Of a stretch of 64,000 nt of DNA, positions 9,815 to 17,216 are shown piece after piece. Under the pieces are notes generated by a model. It saw only the letters and a list, made by a program, of their open reading frames with translations. It made no database searches and was not told the DNA's origin. Position numbers and translations under genes: made by a program. This DNA comes from Magnetospirillum sp. (lineage in GTDB: Bacteria; Pseudomonadota; Alphaproteobacteria; CACIAM-22H2), in assembly GCA_027532905.1 (NCBI GenBank), contig JAPZUA010000006.1, forward strand, positions 1-64,000. Direction: 5' to 3'. Each line of letters begins with the position of its first letter. Position 1 is the first letter of the stretch.

Positions 9815-11158
9815 ATGGCATCGGCGGCGGAACAGCTCGCGCAGTCCCTGAACTGGGGCGCGTTTTCGAAGGCGACGGAACTCAAGAACCGTCTGTGGTT
9901 CACGCTGGGCGCGCTCATCGTCTACCGGATCGGGACCTACATCCCGCTGCCCGGCATCGATCCGGGCATCTTGCGCGAAATCTTCGAGAGCCAACGCGGC
10001 GGCATCCTGGGCATGTTCGACATGTTCTCGGGCGGCGCGCTCGGCCGCATGACGCTGTTCGCGCTCAACATCATGCCCTACATCACGGCGTCGATCATCG
10101 TGCAGCTGATGACGGCCGTGTCCCCGCAACTCGAAGCCCTCAAGAAAGAGGGCGAGGCGGGCCGCAAGACGCTGAACCAGTACACCCGCTATCTCACGCT
10201 GTTCCTCGCCTTGTTCCAGTCCTTCGGCATCGCGGTCGGGCTCGAGGGCATGCGCGGGTCGGTTGCGGGTGCGGTCATCGATCCGGGCTGGGGCTTCCGC
10301 TTCACCTGCGTGGTCACGCTTACGGGCGGCACCATGTTTCTGATGTGGCTCGGCGAACAGATCACGCAGCGCGGCGTGGGCAACGGCATTTCGCTGATCA
10401 TCTTCGCGGGCATCATCGCGAACCTGCCGAGCGCTTTGGGCGCGACGCTCGAAATGGGCCGCACGGGCGCCATTTCGACCTTCATCATCCTCGTGCTGCT
10501 GATCATGGCGGTGCTGGTCGTCATGGCGATCGTGTTCGTCGAGCGCGCCCAGCGCCGCATCGTCGTGCAGTACCCGAAGCGCCAGGTCGGCAACAAGATG
10601 TTCGGCGGCGAATCCTCGCACCTGCCGCTGAAGCTCAACACCTCGGGCGTGATCCCGCCGATCTTCGCCTCGTCGCTGCTGCTGCTGCCGCTGACCTTCG
10701 CCAATTTCAACCAGACCAACGACATTCCGTGGCTGACCTGGCTCACGACCAACCTCGCGCACGGCCAGCCGCTCTACATCGCCCTCTACGTGGCGCTGAT
10801 CGTGTTCTTCGCCTTCTTCTACACGGCCGTGGTCTTCAATCCGGTCGAGACGGCGGACAATCTCAAGAAACACGGCGGCTTCGTGCCCGGCATCCGGCCC
10901 GGCAAGAATACGGCCGACTATCTCGATTTCGTGCTCACGCGCTTGACCGTCATCGGGGCTGCATATCTGGCGGTGATCTGCGTGCTGCCTGAGATCCTCA
11001 TCAGCCAGTATTCGGTGCCGTTCTATTTCGGCGGCACGTCGCTGCTGATCGTCGTTTCGGTCACGATGGACACGGTGGCGCAGGTGCATTCGCATCTTCT
11101 CGCCCATCAGTACGAAGGCCTGATCAAAAAATCCAAGCTGCGCGGGACGCGGCGCTAA
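9815..11158 (+). CDS. secY: Preprotein translocase subunit SecY
   Basis: SecY, 447 aa, forms the protein-conducting channel of the Sec translocon in the inner membrane, with SecE and SecG. Ten hydrophobic segments are readable, the first around residues 30-46 (WFTLGALIVYRIGTYIPLP). The family signatures GGALGRMTLFALNIMPYI and GMWLGEQIT-like MWLGEQITQRGVGNG are present. It lies between rplO and adk, the usual spc-operon end. The N-terminal plug region includes GGILGMFDMFSGGALG. Confidence 0.98.
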   Translation: MASAAEQLAQSLNWGAFSKATELKNRLWFTLGALIVYRIGTYIPLPGIDPGILREIFESQRGGILGMFDMFSGGALGRMTLFALNIMPYITASIIVQLMTAVSPQLEALKKEGEAGRKTLNQYTRYLTLFLALFQSFGIAVGLEGMRGSVAGAVIDPGWGFRFTCVVTLTGGTMFLMWLGEQITQRGVGNGISLIIFAGIIANLPSALGATLEMGRTGAISTFIILVLLIMAVLVVMAIVFVERAQRRIVVQYPKRQVGNKMFGGESSHLPLKLNTSGVIPPIFASSLLLLPLTFANFNQTNDIPWLTWLTTNLAHGQPLYIALYVALIVFFAFFYTAVVFNPVETADNLKKHGGFVPGIRPGKNTADYLDFVLTRLTVIGAAYLAVICVLPEILISQYSVPFYFGGTSLLIVVSVTMDTVAQVHSHLLAHQYEGLIKKSKLRGTRR

Positions 11159-11183
11159 AAACGGAAATCGGGAGTCGACGCCT

Positions 11184-11846
11184 ATGAACATCGTGCTGTT
11201 GGGCCCGCCGGGTGCCGGCAAGGGAACGCAAGCCAAGCGCATCGAAAAGGCGCTCGGCATCGTGCAGCTCTCCACGGGCGACATGCTGCGCGCGGCCGTG
11301 GCCGCAGGCACGGAAGTGGGCCGCAAGGCCAAGGCCGTCATGGAAGCGGGCAAGCTCGTGTCCGACGACATCCTGATCGGCATGATCGCCGAACGCATCG
11401 GCGAACCCGACTGCAAAAACGGTTTCATTCTCGACGGTTTTCCGCGCACGGTCGCACAAGCCGAAGCGCTCGACACGATGCTGAAGGCGCGCGGCTACAA
11501 GCTCGATCATTGCATCGAAATGCGGGTTGACGATGCCGCTCTCGTGGCGCGCATCTCGGGCCGCTACAGCTGCAAGAATTGCGGGGCCGTCTACCACGAC
11601 GAAACGCGCCCGACGCGCGTCGCGGGCACTTGCGACTCGTGCGGCTCGAAGGATCTCGTGCGCCGCCCTGACGACAAGGCCGAAACGGTGGCCGCACGCC
11701 TCAAGGCGTATCACGAGCAGACCGCACCCATCATCCCCTACTACCGCGAACACGGCGCTTTGCGCTCGGTCGACGGCATGGCGGACATGGATGCGGTAAC
11801 GGGCGAACTTTCGAAGCTGTTGGGCAAGCAGATTGCGGCGGTTTGA
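11184..11846 (+). CDS. adk: Adenylate kinase with zinc-type lid
   Basis: Adk, 220 aa, interconverts ATP + AMP and 2 ADP in the cytoplasm. The P-loop GPPGAGKGT is at residues 7-15 and the AMP-binding motif DGFPRTVAQAE follows around residue 84. The lid domain has four cysteines, C130, C133, C150 and C153 (two CxxC pairs), the zinc-binding form known from Gram-positive and some proteobacterial enzymes and absent in E. coli. It follows secY by 25 nt. A promoter for the next operon lies just downstream. Confidence 0.98.
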   Translation: MNIVLLGPPGAGKGTQAKRIEKALGIVQLSTGDMLRAAVAAGTEVGRKAKAVMEAGKLVSDDILIGMIAERIGEPDCKNGFILDGFPRTVAQAEALDTMLKARGYKLDHCIEMRVDDAALVARISGRYSCKNCGAVYHDETRPTRVAGTCDSCGSKDLVRRPDDKAETVAARLKAYHEQTAPIIPYYREHGALRSVDGMADMDAVTGELSKLLGKQIAAV

Positions 11847-11886
11847 GGGGGTATCAGGCGACGTCAAGATTCTTTTACGAGCGCGG

Positions 11887-11914
11887 TTGACTCGAGGGCG
11901 CGGGTGCATATAAT
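11887..11914 (+). promoter_or_regulatory. Strong sigma-70-type promoter of the rpsM operon
   Basis: A TTGACT -35 element at 11887-11892 and a perfect TATAAT -10 at 11909-11914 are separated by 16 nt. They lie 40 nt after adk and about 230 nt before rpsM. Such a match is rare in DNA of this GC content. It should start a transcript with a long untranslated leader carrying rpsM-rpsK-rpoA-rplQ. Spacing and sequence are seen; activity is inferred. Confidence 0.75.
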
Positions 11915-12031
11915 GCGCGCCTCTCGGTGGTCGGTGGGCCAGGTCGGGACGCATTGGTATTGCCAAGCGTCGCCTTCTGGAGCTCGCAAAAAACTGGGTT
12001 AAGTGACTGGGACGAAAAAGGAATTCAAGCA

Positions 12032-12084
12032 TTCGGGCCGCCAGCCCCGAACCCCGGACGGGTGGGGGTGTGGGCGGCCTCGAA
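12032..12084 (+). promoter_or_regulatory. Possible structured mRNA leader of rpsM
   Basis: The 298-nt adk-rpsM spacer holds the promoter at 11887-11914 and, further down, an inverted repeat. GGCCGCC at 12036-12042 pairs with GGCGGCC at 12073-12079, and the flanking TTCG and CGAA bases nearly pair too. The enclosed 30 nt are C- and G-rich. No T-run follows, so it is not an intrinsic terminator. In E. coli the alpha operon leader binds S4; here rpsD is not in the cluster, so the ligand, if any, is unknown. Confidence 0.35.
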
Positions 12085-12144
12085 CCGACGAAAACGAGTA
12101 TGCGGCGTCCGCCGCAGCCAAAACAGAGACGAAGGAGAGCCGAC

Positions 12145-12525
12145 GTGGCGCGTATTGCTGGCGTCAACATTCCCACGGGCAAGCGCGTAGTCATCGCGCT
12201 GCGCTACATTTTCGGTGTCGGTCCGGCTTTGGCCGTCGACATCTGCAAAAAAGTGGGAATCCCCGATGCGAAACGGGTCAATCAGCTCTCCGACGAGGAA
12301 GTGCTGAAGATCCGCGAATGCATCGACCGCGAATTCCGCGTCGAGGGCGACCTCCGCCGCGAAATCGCGATGAACATCAAGCGCATGATGGATATGGGTG
12401 CGTATCGCGGCCTGCGCCATCGCAAGGGCCTGCCGGTGCGCGGCCAGCGTACGCACACGAACGCGCGTACCCGCAAGGGCAAGGCGCGTCCGATCGCTGG
12501 CAAGAAGGTCGCCGCGCGCAAGTAA
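12145..12525 (+). CDS. rpsM: 30S ribosomal protein S13
   Basis: S13, 126 aa, in the small-subunit head, contacts P-site tRNA and bridges to the large subunit. It starts with [18 protein letters not shown] after a GTG codon and has [21 protein letters not shown] in the C-terminal half. The GTG at 12145 is preceded by GAAGGAGA and gives the family start; codons upstream in the same frame are leader. No rpmJ (L36) gene is found between secY and rpsM. Confidence 0.97.
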   Translation: MARIAGVNIPTGKRVVIALRYIFGVGPALAVDICKKVGIPDAKRVNQLSDEEVLKIRECIDREFRVEGDLRREIAMNIKRMMDMGAYRGLRHRKGLPVRGQRTHTNARTRKGKARPIAGKKVAARK

Positions 12526-12577
12526 CCGCTTGCGCCAAGTAGCCTGAAGCACTCCGAGACATTCGAGGACACCAACG

Positions 12578-12982
12578 ATGGCCGACAAAAAAGCAGCAGC
12601 CGCAGCAGGGCGTCCGCGCCGCCGCGAGCGCAAGAACATCATTTCGGGCGTGGCGCACGTGAACGCCTCGTTCAACAACACGATGATCACGATCACCGAC
12701 GCGCAGGGCAATACGATCTCGTGGTCCTCGTCGGGCACGCAAGGCTTCAAGGGCAGCCGCAAGTCGACGCCCTACGCCGCCCAGATGGCTGCCGAAGACG
12801 CGGGCAAGAAGGCCATGGAACACGGCATGCGCACGATCGAAGTGGAAGTGAAGGGTCCGGGTGCGGGCCGCGAGTCGGCTTTGCGCGCGCTGCAGGCCGT
12901 CGGCTTCCAGATCACGTCGATCCGCGACGTGACGCCGATCCCGCACAACGGCTGCCGTCCGCCCAAGCGTCGGCGCGTCTAA
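12578..12982 (+). CDS. rpsK: 30S ribosomal protein S11
   Basis: S11, 134 aa, is on the platform of the small subunit, near the E site. It shows [19 protein letters not shown] and the C-terminal [18 protein letters not shown], the strongly conserved end of the protein. Full length. It lies 52 nt after rpsM. rpsD, which follows rpsK in E. coli, is absent, as in other alphaproteobacteria. Confidence 0.98.
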   Translation: MADKKAAAAAGRPRRRERKNIISGVAHVNASFNNTMITITDAQGNTISWSSSGTQGFKGSRKSTPYAAQMAAEDAGKKAMEHGMRTIEVEVKGPGAGRESALRALQAVGFQITSIRDVTPIPHNGCRPPKRRRV

Positions 12983-13057
12983 GCCTGCGGTGATCCAGAC
13001 CGGTTGCGGGCCTTCCCGCCTCCGGTTGCAACGGCAAAAGACGAAATTATGCGGGAT

Positions 13058-13097
13058 CGGGGCCGGCGCTCTTCGGCGCCCTTGCCCCCCGGCCCCG
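13058..13097 (+). promoter_or_regulatory. GC-rich nested hairpin in the rpsK-rpoA spacer
   Basis: The 131-nt spacer between rpsK and rpoA contains CGGGGCCGG (13058-13066) and its reverse complement CCGGCCCCG (13089-13097). Inside lies a second stem, GGCGC (13065-13069) with GCGCC (13076-13080) around a TCTTCG loop. The structure ends 16 nt before the rpoA GTG, and no U-run follows. It may control rpoA expression or mRNA processing where rpsD is missing; the function is inferred. Confidence 0.4.
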
Positions 13098-13113
13098 CAA
13101 GACCGCCCGAAAG

Positions 13114-14139
13114 GTGATCCACGTGCTGCAGAAGAACTGGAAAGAACTGATCAAGCCCCAGAAGCTCGACATCGAGCCCGGCGACGACGCCAAGCGCGAA
13201 GCGACCGTGGTGGCGGAACCGCTGGAGCGCGGTTTCGGCCTCACGCTCGGCAACGCGCTGCGCCGCGTGCTGCTCTCGTCGCTGCAGGGTGCCGCGATCA
13301 CGACGATCAAGATCGAAGGCGTGCTGCACGAGTTCTCGTCGATTCCGGGCGTGCGCGAAGACGTGACCGACGTGGTGCTGAACATCAAGGCGATCGCCTT
13401 GCGCATGCACGGCGACGGCCCCAAGCGCATCGTGCTGAAGGCGACCGGCCCCGGCGAAGTGCGCGCAGGCCAGATCGAAACCGGCCACGACATCGAGGTC
13501 ATGAACCCCGACCACGTGATCTGCACGCTCGACGACGGCGCCAAGCTCATGATGGAAATGACCGTCGAGAGCGGCAAGGGCTACGTTCCGGGTGCCACGT
13601 CGCGCCCGGCCGACGCGCCCATCGGCATCATTCCGGTCGATGCGCTCTTCAGCCCCGTGCGCAAGGTCTCGTACAAGATCGAGAACACGCGCGTCGGCCA
13701 GGTCACCGACTACGACAAGCTGTCGATGCGCATCGAAACCAACGGCGCCATCACGCCGGAAGACGCCGTGGCCTTGGCCGCGCGCATCCTCCAGGACCAG
13801 CTGCAGCTCTTCATCAATTTTGAAGAGCCGAACGCGGAGCGCGTCGAAGAGAAGGTCGGCGATCTGCCGTTCAACAAGAACCTGCTCTTGAAGGTGGACG
13901 AGCTCGAACTGTCGGTTCGCTCGGCCAACTGCCTCAAGAACGACAACATCATCTATATCGGCGACCTCGTCCAGAAGTCGGAAGCCGAGATGCTGCGCAC
14001 GCCGAATTTCGGCCGCAAGTCGCTCAACGAGATCAAGGAAGTGCTGTCGCAAATGGGTCTGCATCTGGGCATGCAGATCGTCGGCTGGCCGCCCGAGAAC
14101 ATCGAAGAGCTCGCCAAGAAACTCGAAGAGCCGTATTGA
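13114..14139 (+). CDS. rpoA: RNA polymerase alpha subunit
   Basis: RpoA, 341 aa, nucleates assembly of RNA polymerase and its C-terminal domain contacts UP elements and activators. The N-terminal domain is seen from [10 protein letters not shown] through [20 protein letters not shown]; the C-terminal domain around residues 265-325 contains [18 protein letters not shown]. Start choice: GTG at 13114 (MIHVLQKNW) or GTG at 13123 (MLQKNW). Most homologues begin nearer QKNW, so the second is possible. Confidence 0.97.
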   Translation: MIHVLQKNWKELIKPQKLDIEPGDDAKREATVVAEPLERGFGLTLGNALRRVLLSSLQGAAITTIKIEGVLHEFSSIPGVREDVTDVVLNIKAIALRMHGDGPKRIVLKATGPGEVRAGQIETGHDIEVMNPDHVICTLDDGAKLMMEMTVESGKGYVPGATSRPADAPIGIIPVDALFSPVRKVSYKIENTRVGQVTDYDKLSMRIETNGAITPEDAVALAARILQDQLQLFINFEEPNAERVEEKVGDLPFNKNLLLKVDELELSVRSANCLKNDNIIYIGDLVQKSEAEMLRTPNFGRKSLNEIKEVLSQMGLHLGMQIVGWPPENIEELAKKLEEPY

Positions 14140-14168
14140 GCGGCTGTTCGCCGAAGGAGTAGAGAGTC

Positions 14169-14609
14169 ATGCGTCACGGAGTAGCCGGCCGTAAGATGGG
14201 CCGCACCTCGCCGCACCGCCAAGCAACGCTCGCCAACATGGCGGTGTCGCTGATCGTGCACGAGCAGATCAAGACCACGGTTTCCAAGGCCAAGGAACTG
14301 CGCCCTTACGTCGACCAGCTGATCACGCTGGGCAAGAAGGGCGGCCTTGCCAATCGGCGCCGTGCCTTGTCGATGCTGCAGGATACGATCGTGGCGCAGA
14401 AGCTGTTCGGGCCTCTGGCCGAGCGCTACAAGACGCGCGCCGGCGGCTATACGCGCGTTCTGCGCGCGGGCATGCGCCACGGCGATGCGGCGTCGCTTGC
14501 AGTGATCGAACTCGTGGATCGCGATCCGGAAGCCAAGGGCAAGGCCGACAAGGCTCGCGTGGCCGCCGAGCGCGAAGCCAACGAAAAGGCCGAAGCCGCG
14601 AACGCGTAA
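14169..14609 (+). CDS. rplQ: 50S ribosomal protein L17
   Basis: L17, 146 aa, is a large-subunit protein near the exit tunnel. It starts [19 protein letters not shown] and has the conserved [16 protein letters not shown]. The last 25 residues are an Ala/Glu/Lys tail, longer than in E. coli. It is the last gene of the ribosomal cluster and an intrinsic terminator follows 35 nt after its stop. Confidence 0.98.
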   Translation: MRHGVAGRKMGRTSPHRQATLANMAVSLIVHEQIKTTVSKAKELRPYVDQLITLGKKGGLANRRRALSMLQDTIVAQKLFGPLAERYKTRAGGYTRVLRAGMRHGDAASLAVIELVDRDPEAKGKADKARVAAEREANEKAEAANA

Positions 14610-14644
14610 GCGTTCTAGCGCCAACGCTTTAGGGACCAGCACAG

Positions 14645-14677
14645 ACGGCGCCGAGAAATCGGCGCCGTTTTTGTTTT
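14645..14677 (+). terminator. Rho-independent terminator after rplQ
   Basis: A perfect 10-bp stem ACGGCGCCGA (14645-14654) and TCGGCGCCGT (14659-14668) closes on a stable GAAA tetraloop. TTTTTGTTTT follows. It is the strongest terminator in the window and closes the ribosomal operon. Confidence 0.93.
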
Positions 14678-14767
14678 GGCGCTGCTTCCGTGGGATCTCC
14701 GAAAACCCAGTTGTATTTGCGTAAATAACTCGCGCAAAACTGCTTGTGCGGCCATTTTGTTCTTGAT

Positions 14768-15259
14768 ATGTTTCAATCTATGGACGAGATCAAACGAACC
14801 GATGGTGTGCCGATCATGCGGCGGCTGGGCTTGCCGCCGCGCGAACGGCGCCCACGCAACTGGTGGAAAATCGCGGTCTGGATGATCGCGTTTTTCTGGC
14901 TCTGGTCGAATCTGCGCTTCACCTACGAGATCGTCGAAATCGACGACGGCTCGGCGCCAAGTTTCGGGCCGTATGCTGAGTCGCGCTTCATCGACGGTCG
15001 TGCGGCAGCGGTTCGGGTGCGCGCCCCCTTGTCGGGCGAGAAGTTCCCCGCTGCAATTGTATTGGAACCGGTCAAATCTTGGAAATGGTCGGTCGAGTAT
15101 TACGTCGTGCCGCGGCCGCAGCTTGGCCTCGACGCCCAGCGCATCCAGCTTTTCGCCGGCCACGCCTCTTTCGGCCGACGATGCGTCGTTATCCTGCGCT
15201 GGAAGTCAGGAATCGCAAATCTAGACGGCTGCGTGCCATACGCGCCTCAAACGGGCTAA
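14768..15259 (+). CDS. Hypothetical single-pass membrane protein
   Basis: The product, 163 aa from the ATG at 14768, is not recognised. A hydrophobic segment at about residues 34-50 ([17 protein letters not shown]) follows a basic stretch ([10 protein letters not shown]). This suggests a short cytoplasmic N-terminus, one membrane helix and a roughly 110-residue domain outside. That domain has beta-rich runs and a late cysteine pair. A second ATG four codons later is also possible. The 158-nt region before it is AT-richer than its surroundings. Next gene, 40 nt downstream, is DUF6973-like; the two may form a small accessory unit. Confidence 0.6.
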   Translation: MFQSMDEIKRTDGVPIMRRLGLPPRERRPRNWWKIAVWMIAFFWLWSNLRFTYEIVEIDDGSAPSFGPYAESRFIDGRAAAVRVRAPLSGEKFPAAIVLEPVKSWKWSVEYYVVPRPQLGLDAQRIQLFAGHASFGRRCVVILRWKSGIANLDGCVPYAPQTG

Positions 15260-15298
15260 GCCGTTGCAAAACCTCAAACTAAGAAAAGAGAACAAAAG

Positions 15299-16033
15299 AT
15301 GAAAACATCGTCATATTCAACCGAAGCCTCGACTTGGGCCGAACAAGAAACCAAGTCGTCGCGACTTCCGGGAACGCACAACGGTCCCGGCGATGCGTTT
15401 CGCCACATTATTTGGATTGCGGAAGAAGCCCGCACGCGGGGTTCGCTGCCCGCCTGGGCAATGGGCGAGGCCAACGAGATTAAGGGGAATTATCGGGCAG
15501 TCGACGAGAAAGATCGCCAAAAACCGGACGAAGCAACGATGGGTCGTTCGAACAACAACGAGATCGCGCTGCGCATTGCGCGTGCGGCGAAAAGTCGCGA
15601 GGATGTCGTGCGGTTGGCAAAGGCGGAGATTGCGGCTTCCTTCGAACATGGCGGAAGCGGCGCAAACGGGACCGCACGCTATCTTCCAAAGGAACGGTGG
15701 GGCGATATTGAAGGCCATGGTCCGCGCGACAATTGGCCGCCCGCCTGGAAAGACGACGCGGCTTTGCGCGTCGAGCGTCTGCTGACCTTGCCGGTCGAGG
15801 ATTGGACCGAAGACGATGTGCGTGCGGTGCAGGCGTCGCGGCGCTATTGGCAGAGCGGCAATCCGCGCCAGGCCGAAGCGTTCGAGAAGGTGAAAAGCTG
15901 GTTCGAATCGTCCGAAGCGCGCCGCCGCAACCAGCTGCGCACGTCGCATGGCCCCGTCACCGTCGATCCGTACACGCGCGGCGACGGCACCAAGGTTGAC
16001 GGCCATACGCGCAGCGCGCCCGTGCACCGCTGA
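15299..16033 (+). CDS. DUF6973-like protein
   Basis: A soluble 244-aa protein with no signal peptide. Residues 29-90 resemble the DUF6973 pattern: GPGDAFRHIIW (H36), then an A/E-rich helix with MGEANE (E57, E60), then TMGRSNNNEIALRI (N85-N87). In the family these His, Glu and Asn residues are spaced like a metal or catalytic site, and the domain is often found in large secreted or toxin-like proteins; its activity is unknown. The C-terminus carries YTRGDGTKVDGHTRSAP, a short tail recurring in alphaproteobacterial proteins (from memory). An AAGAGAA site precedes the ATG. Confidence 0.6.
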   Translation: MKTSSYSTEASTWAEQETKSSRLPGTHNGPGDAFRHIIWIAEEARTRGSLPAWAMGEANEIKGNYRAVDEKDRQKPDEATMGRSNNNEIALRIARAAKSREDVVRLAKAEIAASFEHGGSGANGTARYLPKERWGDIEGHGPRDNWPPAWKDDAALRVERLLTLPVEDWTEDDVRAVQASRRYWQSGNPRQAEAFEKVKSWFESSEARRRNQLRTSHGPVTVDPYTRGDGTKVDGHTRSAPVHR

Positions 16034-16049
16034 TGCGGATCGCAGCCGA

Positions 16050-16367
16050 TCAGGCGACGGTTTCGGGCGTTGCGACCGGGTCGGCGTCGAGCTTGAGCGC
16101 GAGGCGCGCCGCATCCGTGCGCACAACGAGGAAATCGACGGACTCGGCCGCACTCGGGTTGCGCTCCTGGTGCGGCACATGCGGCACGAAATAGGCGAAG
16201 TCGCCGGGGGCGAGCGACACCGCGCCGATCCACACATTGCCGGCACCGCCGCCGCTGAACTGTGCCGCAGTCGCCCGGCCAATGCCGCCGGGGTCGCGCA
16301 TTTCGCGCGCAACCGCAGCACCGCGCACGATCCGCACGCCATCCCGCCAATCGGTCGTTTTGTCCAT
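16050..16367 (-). CDS. Cupin-like protein, probably internally deleted
   Basis: The product is 105 aa and resembles small RmlC-like cupins of about 150 aa. Its start (DGVRIVRG, then WIGAVSLAP) and end (GDFAYFVPHVPHQERNP, then VVRTD) match such cupins. The middle is missing: the sequence passes directly from SLAP to GDF near residue 54. The beta-strands with the HxH and Glu metal ligands, about 40 residues, are absent. The reading frame is kept and a good GGGAGGCGGG ribosome site precedes the ATG at 16367. It is either a decaying gene or a divergent cupin without metal. Confidence 0.6.
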   Translation of the reverse strand: MDKTTDWRDGVRIVRGAAVAREMRDPGGIGRATAAQFSGGGAGNVWIGAVSLAPGDFAYFVPHVPHQERNPSAAESVDFLVVRTDAARLALKLDADPVATPETVA

Positions 16368-16386
16368 TCCCGCCTCCCGCCGCGCG

Positions 16387-16426
16387 TGGCGCCAGCCTTG
16401 CGAAGAAACTTTATTGGAGCCATGCG
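16387..16426 (+). repeat. 40-bp module, copy 1
   Basis: This 40-bp stretch from TGGCGCCAGCCTTGCGAAG to ATGCG matches 33 of 40 positions of a second copy at 17177-17216. It contains the palindrome TGGCGCCA and the near-palindrome CCTTGCGAAG. It lies just upstream of the cupin gene on the minus strand. On that strand a -10-like TAAAGT falls at the place where copy 2 has TATAGT, so it may be a duplicated promoter or operator. Confidence 0.6.
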
Positions 16427-16453
16427 CATTGTGGACGGAAACGTCGCTTGCGT

Positions 16454-17161
16454 TTATTGCCCGACCGACGTGATTCGGAATTTCGGCAACACGAAGATCA
16501 AGAAGTCTTGTTCGCGCGCTGCTGCATGGCACTCGGCGCAAAAGCGTACGCGGGCATTGTCGCGGCCGCCGGTTTCGCCCACCAATGCGCCATTGGGCTC
16601 GTAGGCGGCGAACCGCCAATCGTTGATTCCGGGCTCGTAGCCCACGCCCATTTTTTCCATGATGTAGGTTCGGTGGGGGCGCACGCGCCCGTCGGTCTCG
16701 ACGCGGAAGGAACGTTTGATCACCATGGCGCCTTGCGGCATGCGCGGGCCTTCCTCGTAGCGCGCGTAAGACGCGGCCGCTTGCGGATTGGCGTATACCC
16801 GCAGGAACGTGCCGTGTTCGGAGGCTTTATAGCTGGTCGACATTGGCGCCCATGCGCGCACGCGGCGTATCGCTGCATCGCCCACGGCAGCGAACGACCG
16901 ATCGAGGGCCGCAGCCATGCACGCGGCCGTATGTTCGATCTCCGCCAGGGTCAAACTCGAGGGCGGTGCGCCGAGGCCTCCGACAGCCTCGCGCGCCGCA
17001 GGCTGCGCAGCCAAACGTGCGACGCGGCATGCGTCCACATAGTTCTGCGCGAGCGCCGGCGACGCGATCATCGAGAGCAGCAGCGTTGCAAGGAGAAAGG
17101 GCACGCTGCAGGATTCGCTCTCTGTTGAAGGAAGGTTACGGTATCGCCCCTGGTTAAACAT
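16454..17161 (-). CDS. Exported cytochrome P460-like haem protein
   Basis: The protein is 235 aa from the ATG at 17161. A hydrophobic segment ending ASPALAQ at about residue 38 is a signal peptide with a plausible AxA cleavage. The mature part ends in a domain with RYEEGPRMPQGAMVIKRSF, then CAECH at residues 208-212, a c-type haem motif placed as in cytochrome P460 proteins. These are periplasmic; some oxidise hydroxylamine, others have unknown substrates. A shorter GTG start at 17104 would place the signal sequence at the very N-terminus and is possible. Confidence 0.65.
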   Translation of the reverse strand: MFNQGRYRNLPSTESESCSVPFLLATLLLSMIASPALAQNYVDACRVARLAAQPAAREAVGGLGAPPSSLTLAEIEHTAACMAAALDRSFAAVGDAAIRRVRAWAPMSTSYKASEHGTFLRVYANPQAAASYARYEEGPRMPQGAMVIKRSFRVETDGRVRPHRTYIMEKMGVGYEPGINDWRFAAYEPNGALVGETGGRDNARVRFCAECHAAAREQDFLIFVLPKFRITSVGQ

Positions 17162-17176
17162 CGGCATGGCTTGGCT

Positions 17177-17216
17177 TGGCGCCAACCTTGCGAAGGAACT
17201 ATACTGACGCTATGCG
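17177..17216 (+). repeat. 40-bp module, copy 2 (divergent promoter region)
   Basis: Second copy of the 40-bp module at 16387-16426. It has a perfect TTGGCGCCAA palindrome (17176-17185) and CCTTGCGAAGG (17187-17197). It lies between the divergent P460-like gene and the DegP-like gene and runs into the ATG of the latter. A -10-like TATACT (17200-17205) faces the protease, and TATAGT on the other strand faces the P460 gene. A shared regulator for both genes and the cupin is a reasonable guess. Confidence 0.6.

Noticed and set aside
16423-16604. Plus-strand ORF starting MRIVDGN after repeat copy 1
   Set aside because: It runs antisense to the end of the P460 gene, ends soon and has no coding signature; the similarity to the protease start comes from the repeat only.
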